Positions 18,029 through 27,228 of a DNA stretch of 64,000 nt are shown in pieces. Location: the NCBI RefSeq assembly GCF_006715025.1, contig NZ_VFMK01000001.1, positions 3,968,001 to 4,032,000 on the forward strand, given 5' to 3'. The notes below the pieces were generated by a model, which made no database searches, was not told where the DNA came from, and worked only from the letters and a program-made list of their open reading frames with translations. The translations under genes were made by a program, and so were the position numbers. Source of the DNA: Serratia fonticola (lineage in GTDB: Bacteria; Pseudomonadota; Gammaproteobacteria; Enterobacterales; Enterobacteriaceae). The number at the start of each line of letters is the position of its first letter. Positions within the stretch are counted from its first letter, which is position 1.

Positions 18029-19141
18029 TTACAGCGCGCGGAAGGAAATTTCCGTCGGGATCGCTTCCCCCTGCCAATACATCTGCGCAGCGACACGTCC
18101 GGCCAACTGGCGGTACATCTCGGCAAACTCGCTATCCGGGCGGCTGATCACCGTGGGTTGTCCACGATCCAGATCTTCCCGCAACGAGATATGCAACGGC
18201 ATCTGCCCCAGCAGGCGGCTGTGGTATTTCTTCACCAGCTTCTCTGCCCCTCCGGTACCAAAAATCGGCTCGTGATGGCCACAGTTGCTGCAGATATGTA
18301 TGCTCATGTTCTCAACGATACCCAGTACTGGCACATGCACTTTCTCGAACATCACGATGCCCTTGGCCGCATCCAGCAAAGCAATATCTTGTGGCGTGGT
18401 CACCACTAACGCACCAGTCACCGGAATGTTCTGCGACAGCGTCAGTTGAATATCCCCCGTCCCCGGCGGCATATCCAGTACCAGATAGTCCAGGTCCGGC
18501 CACAGCGTATCCTGCAGCAGTTGCAGCAACGCCTTACTGGCCATCGGGCCGCGCCAGACCATGGCGTTGTCATCCGTTACCAAGTAACCAATAGAATTGG
18601 TCGCCAAGCCGTGTGCCATGATCGGTGCCATATGCTGGCCGTCCGGTGACGTTGGGCGCTCATGTTCAGTACCCAGCATATTCGGGATCGACGGACCATA
18701 GATGTCCGCATCCAGGATCCCCACTTTGGCGCCTTCCGCCGCCAATGCCAGCGCCAGGTTGACGGCAGTGCTGGACTTCCCTACCCCGCCCTTGCCGGAA
18801 CTGACAGCAATAATATTACGCACGCCCTTAACACCGGCCTGATCGTTGGCACGCTTCAAGGTCGTGATATCGTGTTTGAGTTTCCAGTCAACGGCCTGGG
18901 CCCCGGTCACACGCAGCAACTCACCGCTAACCGCCTCTTTCAATGATGCGAAACCACTTTGCCAGGCAAAAGGCATGGTCAGCTCGATATGCAGAACATT
19001 GTCCAGCATTGCGCAATGGTGGATCGCTTTCAGCGTGGTCAGGTTGTTTTTTAACGTCGGGTGTTCAAAGGCGGCCAATACACCGGTCACCAGGGCACGC
19101 AGCACTTCAGGGTTGGTCTGCTCAGGGGATTTAGCGTTCAT
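18029..19141 (-). CDS. mrp: Mrp/ApbC iron-sulfur cluster carrier ATPase
   Basis: 370 aa, like E. coli Mrp. An N-terminal MIP18-like domain (about 10-90) is followed by a ParA/MinD-type P-loop ATPase with the deviant Walker A S-G-K-G-G-V-G-K-S-S at residues 115-124. The C-x-x-C pair (Cys284, Cys287 in I-C-S-N-C-G) that binds a bridging Fe-S cluster in the dimer is present. The family carries and transfers Fe-S clusters. It is divergent from metG, the conserved enterobacterial arrangement. Confidence 0.96.
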   Translation of the reverse strand: MNAKSPEQTNPEVLRALVTGVLAAFEHPTLKNNLTTLKAIHHCAMLDNVLHIELTMPFAWQSGFASLKEAVSGELLRVTGAQAVDWKLKHDITTLKRANDQAGVKGVRNIIAVSSGKGGVGKSSTAVNLALALAAEGAKVGILDADIYGPSIPNMLGTEHERPTSPDGQHMAPIMAHGLATNSIGYLVTDDNAMVWRGPMASKALLQLLQDTLWPDLDYLVLDMPPGTGDIQLTLSQNIPVTGALVVTTPQDIALLDAAKGIVMFEKVHVPVLGIVENMSIHICSNCGHHEPIFGTGGAEKLVKKYHSRLLGQMPLHISLREDLDRGQPTVISRPDSEFAEMYRQLAGRVAAQMYWQGEAIPTEISFRAL

Positions 19142-19300
19142 CCCGGCTCCTTGATTTTATATGAATAGCAACCTGACAAGCATATCAGAACTGCACAGCA
19201 ACTCACTCGTAAACCTGTAAGAAACCGCCCTAGCAGCGGAGGGCGCGATCGGTTAACATCAAAGACCCTTTTTACTCACTATAGAAAGCAAGTTCTCACT

Positions 19301-21328
19301 ATGGCTCAAGTCGCGAAAAAATTATTGGTGACGTGCGCGCTACCGTACGCAAATGGTTCCATCCATCTCGGCCACATGCTCGAGCACATCCAGGCAGATA
19401 TCTGGGTTCGTTACCAACGAATGCGCGGCAACGAAGTTCATTTCATCTGTGCGGATGACGCTCACGGCACGCCAATCATGCTGAAAGCACAGCAAATGGG
19501 CATCAAGCCGGAAGAAATGATTGCGGAGATGAGCCGCGAGCACCAACAGGATTTCGCCGGTTTTGGTATCAGCTATGACAACTATCATTCGACCCATAGC
19601 GAAGAAAACCGTGAACTGTCGAGCCTGATCTATAGCCGTCTGAAAGAGAACGGCTACATCAAGAAACGCACCATTTCACAACTTTACGATCCCGAGAAAG
19701 GCATGTTCCTGCCGGATCGTTTTGTAAAAGGCACCTGTCCGAAGTGTAAATCCCCGGATCAGTATGGCGATAACTGCGAAGTTTGTGGTGCTACCTACAG
19801 CCCGACAGAGCTGATCGAACCAAAATCGGTGGTTTCCGGTGCTACGCCGGTGATGCGCGATTCCGAGCACTTCTTCTTCGATCTGCCCGCCTTCAGCGAT
19901 ATGCTGCAAGCCTGGACCCGTTCCGGTGCGCTGCAAGAGCAGGTGGCCAACAAAATGCAGGAATGGTTTGAATCCGGCCTGCAGCAGTGGGATATCTCCC
20001 GCGATGCACCGTATTTCGGCTTCGAGATCCCTGATGCATCAGGTAAATATTTCTACGTCTGGCTGGATGCGCCAATCGGTTACATGGGTTCATTCAAGAA
20101 CCTGTGCGACAAGCGTGGCGATCTGGATTTCGATGAATTCTGGCGTAAAGATTCTACCGCCGAGCTGTATCACTTTATCGGTAAAGACATCGTCTATTTC
20201 CACAGCCTGTTCTGGCCAGCCATGCTGGAAGGCAGTAACTTCCGCAAGCCAACCAACCTGTTCGTGCACGGTTATGTCACGGTGAACGGGGCGAAGATGT
20301 CGAAATCGCGCGGCACCTTCATTAAGGCAGGCACCTACCTGCAGCATCTGGATGCAGACTGCCTGCGCTATTATTATGCCGCCAAGCTCTCCTCCCGCAT
20401 TGATGATATCGATCTGAACCTGGAAGATTTTGTACAGCGCGTGAATGCAGACATCGTTAACAAAGTGGTTAACCTGGCCTCACGTAACGCGGGCTTTATC
20501 AACAAACGTTTTGGAGGGAAACTGTCCGATCGCCTGGCCGATCCTGCGTTGTATCAGACCTTTGTCGATGCCGCCGCAAGCATTGCGGAAGCTTACGCCA
20601 GCCGTGAAACCAGCCGCGCGATCCGCGAAATCATGGCGCTGGCCGATCTGGCCAACCGCTATGTTGATGAGCAGGCACCTTGGGTGGTGGCGAAAGAAGA
20701 AGGCCGCGATGCCGATCTGCAGGCCATCTGCTCGATGGGCATCAATCTGTTCCGCGTGCTGATGACCTACCTGAAACCGGTGCTGCCATCTTTAACAGAA
20801 CGTGCAGAGGCGTTCCTCAATGGCGAACTGAGCTGGGATGCTATTCAGCAACCGCTGCTCAATCATCAGGTGAACACCTTCAAGGCACTGTTCAACCGCA
20901 TCGATCTCGATAAAGTGAATGAAATGGTTAATGCATCGAAAGAAGACATGGCTGCTACCAAAGTGGTTAGCGGGCCATTGGCGGACGATCCGATTCAGGG
21001 CACCATCAGCTTTGACGATTTCGCCAAGGTAGATATGCGTATTGCGCTGATCAAGAGCGCCGAGTTTGTCGAAGGGTCTGACAAGCTGCTGAAGTTGCAG
21101 TTGGATCTGGGAGGCGAATCTCGCCAGATCTTCTCCGGTATCCGCTCCGCTTACCCGGATCCTTCATTGTTGGAAGGACGCTTGACCATCATGGTGGCCA
21201 ATCTGGCTCCGCGTAAAATGCGCTTTGGCGTTTCCGAAGGCATGGTTATGGCTGCAGGCCCTGGTGGGAAAGAGATTTTCCTGCTGAGCCCAGACAGTGG
21301 TGCCCAGCCGGGTATGCAGGTTAAATAA
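19301..21328 (+). CDS. metG: Methionyl-tRNA synthetase
   Basis: 675 aa, class I synthetase of the large, dimeric E. coli type. The HIGH-equivalent H-L-G-H is at residues 22-25 within P-Y-A-N-G-S-I-H-L-G-H. The knuckle with C-P-K-C and C-E-V-C is at about 146-162, K-M-S-K-S at about 333-337, and a C-terminal EMAP/Trbp111-like tRNA-binding domain covers the last 100 residues (F-D-D-F-A-K-V-D-M-R). It charges initiator and elongator tRNA-Met. It is divergent from mrp across 159 bp. A tandem repeat array begins 23 bp after the stop, and its first hairpin is the only visible terminator. Confidence 0.98.
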   Translation: MAQVAKKLLVTCALPYANGSIHLGHMLEHIQADIWVRYQRMRGNEVHFICADDAHGTPIMLKAQQMGIKPEEMIAEMSREHQQDFAGFGISYDNYHSTHSEENRELSSLIYSRLKENGYIKKRTISQLYDPEKGMFLPDRFVKGTCPKCKSPDQYGDNCEVCGATYSPTELIEPKSVVSGATPVMRDSEHFFFDLPAFSDMLQAWTRSGALQEQVANKMQEWFESGLQQWDISRDAPYFGFEIPDASGKYFYVWLDAPIGYMGSFKNLCDKRGDLDFDEFWRKDSTAELYHFIGKDIVYFHSLFWPAMLEGSNFRKPTNLFVHGYVTVNGAKMSKSRGTFIKAGTYLQHLDADCLRYYYAAKLSSRIDDIDLNLEDFVQRVNADIVNKVVNLASRNAGFINKRFGGKLSDRLADPALYQTFVDAAASIAEAYASRETSRAIREIMALADLANRYVDEQAPWVVAKEEGRDADLQAICSMGINLFRVLMTYLKPVLPSLTERAEAFLNGELSWDAIQQPLLNHQVNTFKALFNRIDLDKVNEMVNASKEDMAATKVVSGPLADDPIQGTISFDDFAKVDMRIALIKSAEFVEGSDKLLKLQLDLGGESRQIFSGIRSAYPDPSLLEGRLTIMVANLAPRKMRFGVSEGMVMAAGPGGKEIFLLSPDSGAQPGMQVK

Positions 21329-21351
21329 GCTTTTGTAATATCGAGCCAAGT

Positions 21352-21929
21352 CCCCTCACCCTAACCCTCTCCCACAGGGAGAGGGGACTGATCGAGTTCG
21401 CTGATCCCTCTGAGTCATACCCCACCTTTCTTCTTACCCCATACTTTCCTAAACGACCGAAGCTGCACGGACTTATTAGAGAGGGCACTGATCGAGCTCG
21501 CTGATCCCTCTGAGTCGTACCCCGCCTTTCTTCTTACCCCATAATTTCCTAAGCTACCGAAGCTGCACGGACTCATTAGAGAGGGGACTGATCGAGTTCG
21601 CTGATTTCTCTGAGTCATACCCCGCCTTTCTTCTCACCCCATAATTTCCTGAGCTACCGAAGCTGCACGGACTCATTAGAGAGGGGGACTGATCGAGTTC
21701 GCTGATTCCTCTGAGTCATACCCAGCCTTTCTTCTTACCCCATACTTTCCTAAACGACCGAAGCTGCACGGACTCATTAGAGAGGGCACTGATCGAGTTC
21801 GCTGATTCCTCTGAGTCATACCCCGCCTTTCTTCTTACCCCATAATTTCCCAAGCTACCGAAGCTGCACGGACTAATTATATGCTCCGGACAGCTCCCTC
21901 GCCCTCCGGGAGAGGGTTGGGGTGAGGGG
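21352..21929. repeat. Tandem array 1: five 100-bp units with inverted hairpin caps
   Basis: The anchor C-T-G-A-T-C-G-A-G occurs at 21388, 21488, 21588, 21689 and 21789, so the period is 100-101 bp. Units are nearly identical and carry no ORF of constant frame. The array is capped on the left by C-C-C-T-C-A-C-C-C-T-A-A-C-C-C-T-C-T-C-C-C plus its hairpin partner, and on the right by a hairpin ending G-A-G-A-G-G-G-T-T-G-G-G-G-T-G-A-G-G-G, nearly the reverse complement of the left cap. It fills the gap between the metG and DUF559 stop codons. The caps may serve as terminators for both. Confidence 0.9.
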
Positions 21930-21934
21930 CGATC

Positions 21935-22300
21935 TCAACGGCCAGAATAAGGGGATATCTTGCGCTGTAAACTCCATAAAATCACCTGCCTCACCCCCTC
22001 CCAATTGCGCAATACTTCATCGTTCCAAAAACGAATCACGGTAAATCCCTGGCGTTCTAGAAAGCTTGTGCGCTGCTGGTCATAAGCCACCTGTACTGTA
22101 TGCTGGCCACCATCCAGCTCAACAATCAGCTTCGCCTGCCAGCAAATAAAATCAACGAAATAAGGGCCGACAGGTAATTGCCGTCGGAACTTAAATCCCG
22201 CCAAGCGGCGATCACGCAGCTGCAACCACAAATATTTTTCGGCATCCGTCATGCAAGCTCGCAATCGACGGGCTTTGGTTAAGGCTGTTGTTTCTGTCAT
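21935..22300 (-). CDS. DUF559 family protein (Vsr-like nuclease fold)
   Basis: 121 aa from the ATG at 22300; the same frame is open to 22474, but the extra 58 residues do not resemble the family and the conserved domain starts right after this ATG (A-R-R-L-R). The family signature is clear: A-E-K-Y-L-W-L-Q-L-R near 20-29, F-K-F-R-R-Q near 36-41, Y-F-V-D-F-I-C (47-53), E-L-D-G-G-Q-H (61-67), D74 and I-R-F-W-N-D-E-V (89-96). This resembles the very-short-patch-repair endonuclease fold, with Asp50, Glu61 and His67 as possible metal ligands. DUF559 proteins have no settled role. Its stop codon lies 5 bp from array 1. Confidence 0.82.
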   Translation of the reverse strand: MTETTALTKARRLRACMTDAEKYLWLQLRDRRLAGFKFRRQLPVGPYFVDFICWQAKLIVELDGGQHTVQVAYDQQRTSFLERQGFTVIRFWNDEVLRNWEGVRQVILWSLQRKISPYSGR

Positions 22301-22538
22301 AGCGACATCCGCAACAACGCTACCCTTACAAAAGAGGGTCAGCCATAGTCTCTTGCCAAAACTGCGTACCTCATTCAAACCAAACGTTATATCACCTGAG
22401 AAAAATTCATAAGCCGGTGGATTCCCTATCGAGAGCCATCTGGTTATGATGCTGCATCGCAACAAAACAGACATCTAGACATAAAGAAATCCACACATCC
22501 GCTTTTCAGGGATATATTCACCTGCTTCGGAGCCAATA

Positions 22539-23612
22539 ATGAAAATGATAAAGACCTCACTGCTCACCCTCAGCCTACTGACCAACCTGCCCCTGCTGGC
22601 CGCAGAAGCCACGCTTGCCCCCGTTCCTGACGCTATTGCCCAGCATCAAGGGCAAATCCGCGTTGCGGTTATCCGCAATCTGGGTTCTGACGACAATACC
22701 ACTCAGTTTTTGGCAGGCACGATACAAGAGGGCCGGAAACTGGGGTTCAAGGTCGATACCTTTCTCAGCAACGGCGATGACGCGCGCTTTCAGGATTTCG
22801 TCAATCAGGCCATCAGCCAAAAATATGACGGCATCATTCTTTCTCAAGGCCGCGCACCTTATTCTACTGAACTGATCAAGCGCATCACCGCGTCTGGCAT
22901 TGCGGTAGCCGCATTTGATACCGACGTTAGCGGCAACATCCCTAGTGTGACCGTTTCTCAACAGGATGATGCTTCACTGGCCAATGAATCCTTCGGGCAA
23001 TTGATCAAAGACTTCGATGGCAAGGCCAACATTATCAAGCTGTGGGTTGCCGGTTTTCCGCCAATGGAACGGCGGCAGGCCGCTTACCAACAGTTGCTGA
23101 AGCAAAACCCAGGCATTCATGAGCTGGAATCCATCGGGGCGGTTTCCTCTGACGTGCAGGGCGATACGGCCAATAAAATCGGTGCGGTGCTGGCAAAATA
23201 CCCGAAAGGCAAAATCGACGCTATCTGGGGTACCTGGGATGCCTTCAGCCAAGGTGCTTACAAAGCATTGAAAGAGAATGGCCGTACCGAGATCAGGCTC
23301 TACAGCATCGATATCTCTAATCAGGATTTACAACTGATGCGTGAAGCCGATAGCCCATGGAAAGTGAGCGTGGCCGTGGATACCAAGCTGATTGGCGCCG
23401 TCAACCTTCGCCTGATTGCCAATAAGCTGGCAGGCGAACCCACCCCGGCCACCTATCAATTCAAAGCTGCTGTGATCCCGCAGGCATTGCTGGTCAGCCA
23501 AACAGGGCCGGTCAACGTGGCTTCGCTTGGCAAGCTTATTCCGGGCTGGGGCAGCAGCAGCGATTTCATTCAACCCTGGTTTGCCACCTTGCAGGCTAAA
23601 ACAGGTAAATAA
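22539..23612 (+). CDS. Orphan sugar-type ABC transporter periplasmic binding protein
   Basis: 357 aa. A signal peptide (about residues 1-22, L-L-T-L-S-L-L-T-N-L-P-L-L-A-A) precedes a Peripla_BP_4 domain of the ribose/galactose class. I-R-V-A-V-I-R-N-L begins the first lobe at about residue 40; Y-D-G-I-I-L-S-Q-G, A-A-F-D-T-D-V and I-D-A-I-W-G-T-W-D-A-F are the expected hinge and binding segments. No ATPase or permease gene is adjacent: the next gene downstream is an MFS transporter behind a strong terminator. It may work with a distant ABC system or as a chemoreceptor or sensor partner. Ligand unknown. Confidence 0.82.
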   Translation: MKMIKTSLLTLSLLTNLPLLAAEATLAPVPDAIAQHQGQIRVAVIRNLGSDDNTTQFLAGTIQEGRKLGFKVDTFLSNGDDARFQDFVNQAISQKYDGIILSQGRAPYSTELIKRITASGIAVAAFDTDVSGNIPSVTVSQQDDASLANESFGQLIKDFDGKANIIKLWVAGFPPMERRQAAYQQLLKQNPGIHELESIGAVSSDVQGDTANKIGAVLAKYPKGKIDAIWGTWDAFSQGAYKALKENGRTEIRLYSIDISNQDLQLMREADSPWKVSVAVDTKLIGAVNLRLIANKLAGEPTPATYQFKAAVIPQALLVSQTGPVNVASLGKLIPGWGSSSDFIQPWFATLQAKTGK

Positions 23613-23624
23613 TGCTGTTTTATC

Positions 23625-23656
23625 GAGGGGCTACAGACGTAGCCTCTTTTTTTTAA
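23625..23656 (+). terminator. Intrinsic terminator after the binding-protein gene
   Basis: A 10-nt stem G-A-G-G-G-G-C-T-A-C / G-T-A-G-C-C-T-C-T-T with a 4-nt loop runs into eight T. This is the clearest rho-independent terminator in the window and makes the binding-protein gene monocistronic. Confidence 0.9.
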
Positions 23657-23746
23657 ACAATTTTTCCCTCCCCCCTTTCTTGCACCGTAAAATCAGCTAC
23701 TGTATCAATACTGGCTAAAGAACTGTATGCATGAACAGGTTAGATA

Positions 23747-24970
23747 ATGAAGGGATTCCCCCCACTGATTAAACTCTTGCTGGCAAGTTCGTTGGTGCTG
23801 ACGATCGGCCGTGGCGTTACGCTCCCCTTTATCACTATTTACCTGACCGAGCACTTCCATCTGTTGCCCAAGAGCGTCGGGGTTATTCTGGGTATCAGCC
23901 TGACCATCGGCATCATCACCAGTTTTTATGGCGGTTACCTGGTTGACCGTTTTAATAAAAACCGGCTGATTCTATTGGCTATTCTGCTGTTTGCGCTGAG
24001 TTTTTTTGCCATCCCGTGGATCCCGCGCCCGGCGGGTATTATCGTGGTGTTGGCCATTCTGCACACCGCTTATGCCGTGCTCAACATTGCCATCAAGGCC
24101 TGTTTTGCCAGTTGGTTACCGGTGGCACAACGTATCAAAGCCTTCTCAATGAACTACACGCTGGTCAACGTAGGCTGGGCGGTCGGTTCATCGCTGGGAG
24201 TGATGGTAGCAGGCTATAGCCCGCTACTGCCGTTTTACCTGTCCGGGGGGTTGGCGTTACTGACGGTGATCGCACTGAATTTCCGCCTGCGCGACCAGCC
24301 ATCTCTCCCCCTCGCTGACACTGGCGCCACACCCGCCGCCGTGCTCAACTTCGGTCAAACGGTCAAAGTACTGCGCGGCGATCGACGGCTGATTTACTTC
24401 ACCCTTGGCAGCACGCTAGGCGCCGTAGTTTTCGGCCAGTTCACCGGCTATCTGTCGCAGTACCTGATCACCGTATCCAACGCCGAGTTTGCTTATAAAG
24501 TGATTGGCGTGGTGATGATCGTCAACGCCTGTATTGTGATTGCCCTGCAATATCTGCTGAGCCGCGGTATGCGTCAGGACAATATGATGCGCTGGCTGAT
24601 GTTGGGGACTTTATTCTTCGTACTCGGGTTGATCGGCTTTCTGCTGGCCGGACAGTCAATATGGCTATGGGTGGTAGCAATGGCTATTTTCACCCTGGGG
24701 GAAATCATCGTTATTCCGGTGGAATACCTGTTTATCGACTTTATCGCACCGCCCCATCTAAAAGGCAGCTATTACGGGGTGCAAAGCCTCAGTAATCTGG
24801 GGGGAGCCATCAACCCGGTAATGTGTGGTTTCTTACTCAGCTATACGCCACCCGCAGTTATGTTCCTGGTGCTGATCGCCGCCGCACTGTTTAGCCTGCT
24901 GTTTTTCTTCCTTGGCCATCGGCTGGCTGAACGGCAACAACTCTCTTGCGGCCTTGATGGCGTGGGTTAA
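23747..24970 (+). CDS. MFS transporter, YdeE-like
   Basis: 407 aa with twelve membrane segments. The N-terminus S-S-L-V-L-T-I-G-R-G-V-T-L-P-F resembles E. coli YdeE, as do G-E-I-I-V-I-P-V-E-Y and D-F-I-A-P-P-H-L-K-G-S-Y in the C-terminal half. Between segments 2 and 3 is the MFS motif A-like loop G-G-Y-L-V-D-R-F-N-K. YdeE has been linked to export of small peptides or arabinose-like compounds, but the substrate here is unknown. It is a single gene, preceded by a terminator; yohJ follows 129 bp later. Confidence 0.85.
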   Translation: MKGFPPLIKLLLASSLVLTIGRGVTLPFITIYLTEHFHLLPKSVGVILGISLTIGIITSFYGGYLVDRFNKNRLILLAILLFALSFFAIPWIPRPAGIIVVLAILHTAYAVLNIAIKACFASWLPVAQRIKAFSMNYTLVNVGWAVGSSLGVMVAGYSPLLPFYLSGGLALLTVIALNFRLRDQPSLPLADTGATPAAVLNFGQTVKVLRGDRRLIYFTLGSTLGAVVFGQFTGYLSQYLITVSNAEFAYKVIGVVMIVNACIVIALQYLLSRGMRQDNMMRWLMLGTLFFVLGLIGFLLAGQSIWLWVVAMAIFTLGEIIVIPVEYLFIDFIAPPHLKGSYYGVQSLSNLGGAINPVMCGFLLSYTPPAVMFLVLIAAALFSLLFFFLGHRLAERQQLSCGLDGVG

Positions 24971-25099
24971 GCACCCCGCTATGTTTATATACCAGGCCAA
25001 AATGGCATAGTTGTCATAGCGATAATTCATGCTGCGTTTTGTGGCATAGCTCACACTTTAATTGTATGATGAATGCGTCAAGTTAAACGGGAAAGGACC

Positions 25100-25507
25100 A
25101 TGGGTAACGTATTTATGCTGTGCTGGAAATATGTCAGGGCGATTGTGCTGATCTACCTCAGTTTGTTCGCCGGTAACGCTATTGCGGCGCTACTGCCGAT
25201 CACCATTCCCGGCAGCATCATCGGCATGCTGATCCTGTTTGCTCTGCTCTCTTCGCAAATTTTGCCAGCCAAATGGGTCAAACCTGGTTGTCATCTGTTT
25301 ATCCGCTATATGGTGCTGCTGTTTGTGCCGATTGGCGTCGGTGTGATGAAGTATTACGATCAGATTGTTGACGATCTGGCCCCGTTGGTGGTGTCTTGCC
25401 TGCTCAGTACGCTGCTGGTGTTTGTGGTGGTCGGTTATACGTCGCATTACTTCCACCGTGAACGTGCCGTATTGAGTAAATCCCAAAGCACAGGGGAAGA
25501 GGAATGA
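25100..25507 (+). CDS. yohJ: YohJ, CidA/LrgA-family membrane protein
   Basis: 135 aa from the ATG at 25100, chosen because G-G-A-A-A-G-G sits 3 bp upstream and the length then fits the E. coli protein; an in-frame ATG at 25073 adds nine charged residues. Four membrane segments and the motifs T-I-P-G-S-I-I-G-M-L and F-V-P-I-G-V-G-V identify the LrgA/CidA holin-like family. It is coupled to yohK by a 4-bp overlap. E. coli yohJK has been linked to uptake of small acids and cell envelope control, not settled. Confidence 0.92.
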   Translation: MGNVFMLCWKYVRAIVLIYLSLFAGNAIAALLPITIPGSIIGMLILFALLSSQILPAKWVKPGCHLFIRYMVLLFVPIGVGVMKYYDQIVDDLAPLVVSCLLSTLLVFVVVGYTSHYFHRERAVLSKSQSTGEEE

Positions 25508-26199
25508 TCCACACTATCTGGTGGTCTCTGCCCCTGACGCTGCTGGTGTTCTTCGCGGCACGCAAATTGGCGCAATGGCTCAATATGCCATTGTTGAATC
25601 CTCTGCTGGTTTCAATGGCGGTGATTATTCCTTTCTTGCTTCTGACGGGGATTCCTTACGAGGACTATTTTCAGGGCAGCAAAATCCTTAATGACTTGCT
25701 GCAACCGGCCGTGGTCGCCCTTGCCTTTCCGCTGTACGAGCAGATACATCAGATCCGCGCACGTTGGAAATCCATCATTACCGTCTGCTTTATCGGCAGC
25801 ATCACCGCGATGATCAGCGGTGGCGCCATTGCACTGCTGATGGGAGCCAAACCGGATATCGCGGCCTCCATCATGCCGAAATCGGTGACGACCCCCATAG
25901 CCATGGCGGTCGCTGAATCAATTGGTGGTATTCCGGCCATCAGCGCAGTCTGTGTGATTTTTGTCGGTATTCTGGGTGCGGTTTTTGGCCACTCTCTGCT
26001 TAGTCTGTTAAAAATCACGACCAAATCGGCACGCGGTCTGGCCATGGGTACCGCCTCACATGCGTTGGGCACCGCCCGCAGTGCAGAAATGGACTATCAG
26101 GAAGGCGCATTCAGCTCACTGGCACTGGTTATCTGTGGGATCATAACGTCGCTGACAGCGCCGTTTCTGTTTCCCATCATGCTACGCTTATTTGGCTGA
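25504..26199 (+). CDS. yohK: YohK, LrgB-family membrane protein
   Basis: 231 aa, all-membrane LrgB family, partner of YohJ. Conserved stretches include L-N-D-L-L-Q-P-A-V-V-A-L-A-F-P-L-Y near residue 60, P-K-S-V-T-T-P-I-A (about 125-133) and A-S-H-A-L-G-T-A-R-S-A-E. It overlaps yohJ by 4 bp and precedes cdd by 137 bp, the E. coli yohJ-yohK-cdd order. Confidence 0.94.
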   Translation: MIHTIWWSLPLTLLVFFAARKLAQWLNMPLLNPLLVSMAVIIPFLLLTGIPYEDYFQGSKILNDLLQPAVVALAFPLYEQIHQIRARWKSIITVCFIGSITAMISGGAIALLMGAKPDIAASIMPKSVTTPIAMAVAESIGGIPAISAVCVIFVGILGAVFGHSLLSLLKITTKSARGLAMGTASHALGTARSAEMDYQEGAFSSLALVICGIITSLTAPFLFPIMLRLFG

Positions 26200-26212
26200 C
26201 AGCGATGAAACT

Positions 26213-26228
26213 TGCGATAAGTCTCGCA
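26213..26228 (+). promoter_or_regulatory. Possible CRP/CytR-type site upstream of cdd
   Basis: T-G-C-G-A-N6-T-C-G-C-A is a perfect inverted repeat with CRP geometry, one mismatch per half from T-G-T-G-A-N6-T-C-A-C-A. E. coli cdd is known to be controlled by CRP and CytR, which makes a weak CRP site plausible. No clear second site is visible. Confidence 0.4.
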
Positions 26229-26336
26229 TTTGTATTTTTTCTTGCATTGATTTCATCAATAACAAGATGTAAATCACAATTTAATCTGAACTGACTGCCT
26301 AGAATGTCATCCCGTTAACTTGTAGAGAGACTCCCT

Positions 26337-27221
26337 ATGCACTCGCGTTTTCATACAACCTACAGCGAACTGCCATCGGCCTTGCAATCCGCCCTGTTGC
26401 CTTATCTGGATGCGCCTGACTTCCCTGCCATGTTCAAGGCCGACCAGGTGGAAGCGATCAAGCAACACTGTGGATTGGATGATGATGCTCTGGCATTTGC
26501 CCTGCTGCCTTTGGCGGCGGCCTGCTCGTTAACGCCGATTTCGCATTTCCACGTCGGTGCTATCGCGCGCGGTATCAGTGGTAATCTGTATTTTGGTGCC
26601 AATATGGAGTTCAGCGGCGCGCCACTGCAGCAAACCGTGCATGCTGAACAATGCGCCGTGACGCACGCCTGGCTACGGGGTGAAGCCAAGCTGGTTTCCG
26701 TCACCGTCAACTACACGCCTTGCGGCCACTGCCGTCAGTTTATGAATGAGCTCAACAGTGGCACCGACCTGCAAATCCATCTGCCTGCACGCGCCCCGGC
26801 GACGTTGGGCGATTACCTGCCGTACTCGTTCGGGCCGAAAGATCTTGCCATCAACGAGCTGCTGATGGATCCGATCGATCATGGTTTCCAACTGACGTTG
26901 GAAGATGAACTGGCGAAAGCCGCGCTGGCGGCCGCTAACCAGAGCCATGCGCCTTACAGCACCGCCCACAGCGGCGTGGCACTGGAAGCTGAAGATGGCA
27001 CGATCTACGCCGGCCGTTATGCCGAGAATGCCGCCTTCAACCCAAGCTTACCTCCCTTGCAAGCCGCATTGATTCTGTTAAATCTCTCCGGTGGTCATTG
27101 CCAAAAAATCCGCCGGGCGGTACTGGCCGAAGCCGAGGGCGCCATACTGACACAATGGGACGCCACACGTGCAACGCTGGAAGCCTTGGGCTGTCAAGAT
27201 GTACAACGAGTGACCTTCTGA
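26337..27221 (+). CDS. cdd: Cytidine deaminase
   Basis: 294 aa, the long dimeric E. coli type with a catalytic N-terminal and a degenerate C-terminal domain. His102, Glu104 (in V-H-A-E-Q) and Cys129, Cys132 (in P-C-G-H-C) form the zinc and proton-shuttle site at the same numbers as in E. coli. It converts cytidine and deoxycytidine to uridine and deoxyuridine in salvage. Preceded by yohJK; a perfect terminator hairpin follows. Confidence 0.97.
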   Translation: MHSRFHTTYSELPSALQSALLPYLDAPDFPAMFKADQVEAIKQHCGLDDDALAFALLPLAAACSLTPISHFHVGAIARGISGNLYFGANMEFSGAPLQQTVHAEQCAVTHAWLRGEAKLVSVTVNYTPCGHCRQFMNELNSGTDLQIHLPARAPATLGDYLPYSFGPKDLAINELLMDPIDHGFQLTLEDELAKAALAAANQSHAPYSTAHSGVALEAEDGTIYAGRYAENAAFNPSLPPLQAALILLNLSGGHCQKIRRAVLAEAEGAILTQWDATRATLEALGCQDVQRVTF

Positions 27222-27228
27222 TCCCACA

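Noticed and set aside
21415..21618. 67-aa ORF inside array 1
   Set aside because: It is a translation of the repeat itself; the 100-bp period is not a multiple of three, so the frame is not maintained between units.
21352..21929. CRISPR array
   Set aside because: Regular spacing, but the whole 100-bp unit repeats, so there are no unique spacers, and no cas genes are near. The same applies to 49736-50363.
22301..22474. N-terminal extension of the DUF559 protein
   Set aside because: The extra residues do not resemble the family, and the conserved domain begins at the ATG at 22300.
26260..26281. CRP site in the cdd promoter (A-T-G-T-A-A-A-T-C-A-C-A)
   Set aside because: The half-sites are one base apart instead of six, so the geometry is wrong; the inverted repeat at 26213 is the better candidate.
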